Under the pieces are notes generated by a model, which saw only the letters and a list, made by a program, of their open reading frames with translations, ran no database searches and was not told the DNA's origin. The translations under genes were made by a program, and so were the position numbers. This document shows, one piece after another, positions 58,031 through 64,000 of a stretch of DNA of 64,000 nucleotides (position 1 is its first letter; each line of letters starts with the position of its first letter). Origin of the DNA: Erodium maritimum (Eukaryota; Streptophyta; Magnoliopsida; Geraniales; Geraniaceae); contig OY997588.1 in the NCBI GenBank assembly GCA_963921825.1, forward strand, positions 155,683,618 to 155,747,617. Reading direction: 5' to 3'.

Positions 58031-58395
58031 TTTTTTTGAAATGAATTGCTACTTTTCATTAATGCATCAAATCGTTGGATAATACATCACGAAGATCATT
58101 AGGTATCTCCGTAACGCTCCAATCTAAAGTACACCAATCACAAACATTACGAGCAAGACAATGAGCAGCTCTATTGGCTTCTCTACGAATAAACACAAGT
58201 TTGAAATTCTGCACAGCATTCAGTTTCGCCCTACATTCCATAACTATCAAACCCAACGGAGAAAACGTTACCTCATCCTCATTTATACTTTGGACTGCAC
58301 TCAGGCAATCCGACTCAATGATGCCCGAGATCCAACCTGCTTCATAGATCTAGGAGAGCGCTTCGTTGACCGAACTATTACATTTCTTATGAATT
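58031..58395 (-). pseudogene. 5'-truncated LINE RNase H relic
   Basis: On the minus strand, about 58390 to 58059 reads as the end of a plant LINE-type RNase H. There is a segment with GIIESDCLSAVQSINEDE, then GLIVMECRAKL and FKLVFIRREANRAAHCLARN, ending near a T-run (58031-58037 on the plus strand, the poly(A)). The catalytic D of ESDC and the conserved REANRAAH motif are visible. Upstream RT is absent. This is the only enzymatic non-LTR fragment in the window. Confidence 0.75.
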
Positions 58396-58549
58396 AATCA
58401 TGAATCATCAAAATGAAATAAACTTCCAAAATTGTACCATGCGCATCATCTAAACATAAAAGATATCATTTCGTCAAAAAAAAAACATAAAAGATATCAG
58501 AGAAACTAATTTTATATTTATATTAATACAGAGAGAAAATATGTCTCAA

Positions 58550-58555
<6 letters not shown>

Positions 58556-58588
<33 letters not shown>
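58556..58588. repeat. (TA)n microsatellite
   Basis: About 16 uninterrupted TA units. Confidence 0.9.
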
Positions 58589-58590
<2 letters not shown>

Positions 58591-58740
58591 ATCATAACAA
58601 TAGTCAGTAAAATGTCTTCAACATCATTTGATTAACTGATGAAGATTCGACGAATAATAAAAGAATATGATGTAATAATAATAACCAAACTGGCCCCGCT
58701 TCGCATCTTCACCGGCGACTGAACCCCACGCGCCACCTCC

Positions 58741-59464
58741 TCAGCAGAAGCTCCACAGCCGAATATCTCCGGCCTCCTCGTACGAGTAATCAAACACCGC
58801 CGTCTGATCCAACACCAACAAGTACTCGTCGGAGACCACTCGATCATCAAGATCGTTGCACCAATCAAACTCCTCCGGCGAGTACGACTGCACCGACGGC
58901 GACGGTGACGTGGCGGCGGCAGAGGCGGAGGGGGAGGCATTAGCGGCGACGGCGGCGACCCTGGATGATAATGTAAAAAAAAACGATGGTCAGTATCATA
59001 TTAATCTTTTTATTAAAATTCTGATTTAATTAAAATTTTAAGAATAATAACGCAAGTTATCAGAATCGACTGACAATCAATTTTAGGAGGAATTCATACC
59101 TTTGAATGGTTTTGGGCGACATGGCGGCCTCGTCGGGGTTGGGGACGTGGGTGTAGAGGGAGATCGGGAAGTTGAGGTTGGCGGCGGCGGAGGAGCCCTT
59201 GAGGCACAGTAGGGCGGCGTCGTAGGCTCTGGCGGCGGCCTCCGCCGTGGAGTAGGAGCCTAGCCATATTCGTGTCTTTTGGTTCGGTGCTCTGATCTCT
59301 GAGACCCACGAGCCCCATGTCCTCATTCTCACTCCCTTGAACTTCTTTATCTTCCGGCTCGACGAGGAGGAGGAGGACGATGATGATAAAGCCGGCGCCG
59401 GCGCCGGCGCCGGCGACGGTGACGGTTTGGTTTGTCGTCGTGGCTCGGTTTTGACCATGACCAT
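58741..59464 (-). CDS. AP2/ERF transcription factor, ERF014-like, two exons
   Basis: Exons 59464-59100 and 58960-58741, with a 139-bp GT/AG intron at 59099-58961; 194 aa. The start ([10 protein letters not shown]) is followed by a Pro/Ala and a poly-Ser stretch. Residues 41-100 form one complete AP2 domain ([18 protein letters not shown], then [20 protein letters not shown] and LNFP). The C-terminus contains [13 protein letters not shown] and ends DIRLWSFC. The single AP2 domain with GSWVSEIR and the LWSF-type end point to the ERF012/013/014 group. Such proteins bind GCC- or DRE-type promoter elements in the nucleus. An intron inside an ERF gene is uncommon; without it the frame would run on to 59060 with a short unrelated tail. 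It appears intact. Confidence 0.9.
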
Positions 59465-59582
59465 GATCTTGTTGTCGGGGGTGAGTGAGATGTGTATGTG
59501 TGTGTGTGTTTTGATGTGTTATAGGTTTCCTTGTTTGGAAAGTGAGGTGTGTGGTGAATGAGAGGAGTTGGGGAGATGGTGT

Positions 59583-59591
59583 GTATTTATA
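59583..59591 (-). promoter_or_regulatory. TATA box of the ERF gene
   Basis: On the minus strand, TATAAATAC about 120 bp upstream of the ATG. It is followed by a 5' UTR containing a (CA)n run (59494-59511 on the plus strand reads TG repeats). Confidence 0.65.
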
Positions 59592-59778
59592 GATCTTTGA
59601 AAGAGATGCTCTCGGTTCTTGTCCGAAAGAGGTTGGGGAAATGACTATTATGCCCTTTTAATATTTGTGGTTTGTCAATCATTGGTGATTGAGTCACTTG
59701 TATGTGCAGATTCAAAAGGGTTTTGGGTGGTGTTATGGAGCATCTTGTTTGAGAGAGTTTTTATGAAACCGTCTCAAG

Positions 59779-60053
59779 AGCTCAAGCTGATAGATGAAAA
59801 CATCAAGATGTATATCAACAAATCTATTTATCTACACATTTTACGTGGCACATTCAATACACTATTTATCTACACATTTTACGTGGCACATTCAAAAATC
59901 GAGGGAAGGTTCATTAACACAGGCACAAACCAGCTCAGATATCATGTCAAAGCTCATTATAATCCAAAAACTTAAGCTGATAGATGGAGGCATCAAAATA
60001 TATATCAAGAGATCAATTGATCCGCACACTTTCGATGTGGGACACATACTATA
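59779..60053 (-). mobile_element. Degraded TRIM, minus orientation
   Basis: Related to the TRIM at 430-778. The right copy of the LTR (59970-60053) reads on the minus strand CCCACATCGAAAGTGTGCGG, like that element's LTR. A worn PBS (TGATATCTGAGCTG, 59931-59944) follows, and a second LTR copy lies at 59779-59900. In the latter, a ~33-bp piece (CTATTTATCTACACATTTTA onward) is duplicated in tandem. Confidence 0.65.
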
Positions 60054-61010
60054 ACACAAGTGGTTGACATTTTTTTACTTCACAATGTTTAATCCAGTTG
60101 AAAATTAAATTTAAATAATTATCAATAGAACACTCATTATATTCATGTATGTGCTCCTGACCAGTACAAAAAAATTACCCAGAAAAGAACAAGAAATCAA
60201 TAGATAAATGTAAAGTTTCAAAGTAAATGATTTTTAAATCTAGTGAAAAATATATATAAAAAAAGACACACATACGATGGCGATTCCAAATATGTATTTA
60301 GGGGATCTGACCTTATTCATGTGAGTATACGCATCTATCATTTTTCTTGATTCAACCCGAGTAGACATGTGGTGCTTAAAATACTCGCTAGCCCCACGAA
60401 GAGGGCTTTTAGGGACGAAGAACACCAGGTAGTCGAGGAAGTACCCAGGAGAAGGAGGAATGGGACCGGGGAGAAGGGCGTTTCTCTTCATATACGTCCC
60501 GCGATCATCAGTACCCATGTTCGTCGCTTTCAAGTCATGTCTCGTTGATACTGTTTCCCAAACCACAATATAAGTGAGCCACTATATGGCCACCCATCAA
60601 CACTTCTGCTTTCCACAACTCACCAGAGAACAACTCTATAATAACATCGATCTTAAGTCTTACAAAAAAAGACAAAAACATACACATATCGACCCAAAAT
60701 CAGGGGGACCGGGCGATAAAAACTCAAGAGGGAGAAACACAACATATATACCGAACGAAAATAACCAGAGAAAGCAAGGAAATGAAGAAGAAGAGCCACC
60801 ATAAAAATTGACAACGACGACTACAGGGTTAAGAGGTTCTCTCAGCATAACTCGACGTTTTGCCTCCCAACATTGTTTCAAAGTAGATGATAGTCATATA
60901 CGAAATGGTTACCATTAAAAATAATTATTTGTAATTTTCTTCTAATGTGAAAATTAATTAGTTCTAAACGCACTCATATGTGTGATATGTTATCGCTTAG
61001 AACATCTCCA
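60054..61010. other. Intergenic DNA with an unassigned reading frame
   Basis: A 108-codon frame on the minus strand (60566-60240; contains NALLPGPIPPSPGYFLDYLV) has no recognised family and no clear start context. Nothing else is supported. Confidence 0.3.
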
Positions 61011-63694
61011 ATACTAGTATGTTGGTGCTGATTGTTCGTATTGATTGTTTGATTAAAAACATCAGTCATCTCTCAACTAACTGTCAGCACGAACAGTCAG
61101 CAACCTCCAATACTAGCATGTTCGTGCCATTTTCTTCACAATTTTTCAATCTCTAGCGGTTCGTGCCGATGGTGAGCTTACCACCAGCCCTCACCGCCAG
61201 CACCCAAACGTCGGCAAAACACTAGCTTAACACTAGCTCAACACCGACATTTTCTCCCGCCAACGACTTACCGTCGGCTTTACCACCAACGTTTTGTAAT
61301 AAACGTTCCTCCTCTTTATATGTGGACGAGTTAACATTGTCGTGTCACTCTTATATCGTGTTTTTATAATTTTACACTCGTTATTCGATTGTTAATTACA
61401 ACACGATAAATCATTAAAATGTAACATAAAAAAATATAGTGTGGTATAAACAATTAGTAATAAGAATGTATGACTTCTGTGGCAAGTCACATAAAGTAGT
61501 TTTTTCACCTATGTGAACAGTGAACCGTTGAGGAAAAGGAGCTTCAAAATCTGCAGACAGAACCTATGACAGACCAACAAAGCAAAGATAGTTAAGCTTT
61601 TACTGATACTGATTAATATAATAAATAATTTATGTTTTTTTTATTTGTTTCTGACTTACTCAGCAAGTCATCGAACCCTCCCCAGTTGGCACCACATGAA
61701 CTCCAAAGAATAGAACAAAACTAAATACAAAGAGGGCAAATCAGTAAATGTGGCCACGTGGGGTTTTATAATATTACCATTTATAGGTTACTTACTAAAC
61801 ATATCGAAAAGAGATAAAAGAAAGAGTTTGTTTCGTACTAGAAACGATGTCAAGTTGACAACATAGGATTTTTTTTAAAGGAAATATTTATTATAACTTA
61901 ATAAACTTTACAAATTGAATACATAATAAACTGAACAAGTGTTGTATCTGTAGGTCGTTTTTAAAAACTCAAAGAACGATCAGCGAGATGAATAGATTTT
62001 GAGACAAACAATGTAGCGTTTAAACAAAAGCTACTATCAAATTGATCTTTTCTATCAGCTCACCAAAGAAATCCAACATAGGACTCTGGGTAAGTTCCAG
62101 GATCAAGGCTTTTATGTTATTAGCTCATATTAAATTATTAGAGAGTTATAAATGGTATTCCATATGAGTGGTAAACTGTTATATAGTGGGATAGAGTAGA
62201 CTGGATTTATAAACTGGACTACTATTAAAAATAAGGATAAAAAAATCGGCTTTTTTATGTATACTTTTCTGAGATAATTATATATACACGTTTTATAAAA
62301 ACTAACAGTAAATTATTTTTTATAAAAAACATACTGTAAACTATTATTTATCTGCAAATATGTTATTATTAGCGTAATTTAATCATGTGACAGTCACATG
62401 ATATTAACTATTTTTTTTTAAATGTTATACTTTTTGCGTTATACATGTTTTGCAGTTTGGCACCCTTATGTATGCATTTTTACAGCTGTATTTCGACGTT
62501 TTTTTTGCAAAACGTACAGATTATTCATGTTCCTGGGTTTACAAACAGAAAATAATTTATCGTAAGTTTTTATAAAACGCGCATAGATCATCGCAGGTTG
62601 TTGCAATTATCCCTAAATAATATTCTACAGAGGAGGTAAGTTGTTACACCGGTGGGTAAAAAAAATTAGATTTTCGATATATATCTTACAGAAAAAATCA
62701 TGTGGCGCTTGATCGTTGATCGACACTTACAATTGTTGGACTTTCACCCAATTTTAGACGATTCATCCAAACAATGAAATTATCGTCCCAACTACTACGT
62801 CGGATATACCCGCCCACCGATTCGACCAAACAAATAACCCTAGGGACCAGATTCATCCAACCCTATTCACCCCAGTTGGAAATGCTCTTACACATGTTAA
62901 AAACAAAAGCTGAACATGAGCGTATCTACATGCTTAGACCATCTGCATTGGAGATCGAAAGAATCGTCGAAAGTGACGAAAAAAAAGGAATTGTTGACGT
63001 TTTGGCTCCGAGTCTGCAGATTCACTGACCGTCATTTCTCTCTTCCGATTCACTCTTCTCTCTGTCTCTCTCCTCCCTCACAATTCTCTCTCCTTCCTCA
63101 ACGAATCTTCTCCTTATACGTATGATTTGGGGTTGATACGATCATCTGAATCCGATACTCCACCAAAAATCTGGCAAATCCAACTTAATTTAGACCCACA
63201 GATTCAACCTCAAAAATCATCGTCAACCTTAAAAATCAACGTCACTGTGAACGGTTTTACATGCAAGCATAGAGAGTGATTATAATTAATCACTGGTGAT
63301 GCAAAAACAACAGTTACAGCTGTTGCTTCTCTGTCTCGTCGCGGAGTTCTAAAACCGCGTCGCATATAATTTACATGGCCCCATGCAATCCCCCTTTAGC
63401 CAAATCAATATTCAACTCATGTACTCGGTACTACTCATTAATTAATTAATATATTAATTAACACTAATTAGCTAGTAATTTTGTATTGAATGTGTATGCT
63501 TATCAATGGCCTCCCAGAACAGCCATTGACTTTTGCTAATATCTTACGTGTGTGTGAGAACGGGTCCACAAGGTTGTTTTTTCTTTTAATTTTTACTTTT
63601 AAGCACGCATATTGTCGAATTATATGAAAGGTGTCGCCAGCATGATGTTGCGATAACGGTCAATACTACCAGTACAGATATTGATGACAAGAAG
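61011..63694. other. AT-rich intergenic DNA
   Basis: 61011-61320 has two phrases of the CCTCCAATACTAGCATGTTC type in tandem and ends in a GC-richer part, suggesting a MITE or other small repeat without clear termini. 62386-62406 is a short perfect inverted repeat (ATCATGTGA/TCACATGAT). 62770-63130 has chance open frames of 70-84 codons. No gene is supported. Confidence 0.3.
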
Positions 63695-64000
63695 TTAGAG
63701 CAGAGCGTCCCCATTATCGGATAAGAAGGTGCATTGTTGGATTGAGAATTCCCTGGTCCAGTTGACGTCGTCCTCTCTCAAATGATAAATGAAGATCCTA
63801 AAAACATAGAGATATTGGTTCCCGAAATAGTAGGAGAGGAACTTGTTGGTACTTGGTGGAACCTCTTCCACCCTATAATCAATGAAGCGGTGGTACCCGC
63901 TGATCTCTCGTCGACCCCAATAATTGGGAGAGGCGAGAGTGTTTACCGCCCCGTCAGTACAAACCCACCCCATCGGGGTTTTCTGACCGGCCCAAGTCAA
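63695..64000 (-). CDS. Open frame cut by the window edge, unassigned
   Basis: 101 codons open to the right edge (contains GWVCTDGAVNTLASPNYWGR and SGYHRFIDYRVEEVPPS), with a stop at 63695. No family is recognised. The stretch is more codon-like than its surroundings, so it may be the last exon of a gene or a transposon ORF that continues beyond 64000. Confidence 0.3.
   Translation of the reverse strand: MTWAGQKTPMGWVCTDGAVNTLASPNYWGRREISGYHRFIDYRVEEVPPSTNKFLSYYFGNQYLYVFRIFIYHLREDDVNWTREFSIQQCTFLSDNGDALL

Noticed and set aside
59094-59318. Second frame overlapping the ERF gene on the same strand
   Set aside because: A shifted-frame shadow of the AP2 exon, rich in R and P from GC-rich codons.

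Overview
Plant nuclear DNA, most likely from a eudicot. It has intron-bearing genes with GT/AG splice sites, an AP2/ERF transcription factor, plant TRIM, copia, LINE, hAT and Mutator-type elements, and a long AT-rich satellite array. Two cellular genes are supported, both on the minus strand and both in the right fifth: a plastid-type glutaredoxin-like (DUF836) gene in three exons (51489-54085) and an ERF014-like AP2/ERF gene in two exons (58741-59464). Almost everything else is repeat DNA.

Layout. 1-7221: transposon-rich flank with a TRIM, a Mutator-type MITE, LINE relics and one LINE-like insertion (5164-6732). 7222-8478: a duplicated copy of the 3' part of the glutaredoxin-like gene (last exon, part of intron 2, downstream tRNA-like sequence), about 43 kb from the original. 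8479-42863: a satellite of about 169-bp monomers, roughly 155-160 copies, which reverses orientation once at 22581-22586 and shows higher-order repeats of about 1.02 and 1.35 kb. 42864-47312: a chimera of an RRM retroposon with a broken copia element, including a 242-bp perfect foldback and a nested hAT MITE. 47313-50917: a large palindrome, a GC-rich segment and a foldback MITE. 50918-64000: the two genes, more MITEs, a LINE RNase H relic, a second TRIM and AT-rich intergenic DNA.

The most interesting content is a family of retroposons inside the satellite (A to G, with D nested in C). The three longest copies are about 1.8 kb. They encode one protein (RRM, variable linker, AT-hook of the KRGRPKKG type, then a conserved tail with YQTRARTSADKGD and SNRFxCLNPNR), followed directly by a 3' UTR and poly(A). 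There is no endonuclease or reverse transcriptase, so they resemble a plant counterpart of ORF1-only half-LINEs. Five insertions (A, B, C, E, F) sit at the same 14-bp palindrome, CATACTATAGTATG, of the monomer; a sixth (G) has the same 5' junction. Three carry target duplications of 14-16 bp. Two protein subfamilies share this target. Their 3' UTRs share two hairpins whose stems covary between copies. Together this suggests satellite-targeted, RT-less retroposons, possibly guided by the AT-hook protein, that depend on a partner LINE.
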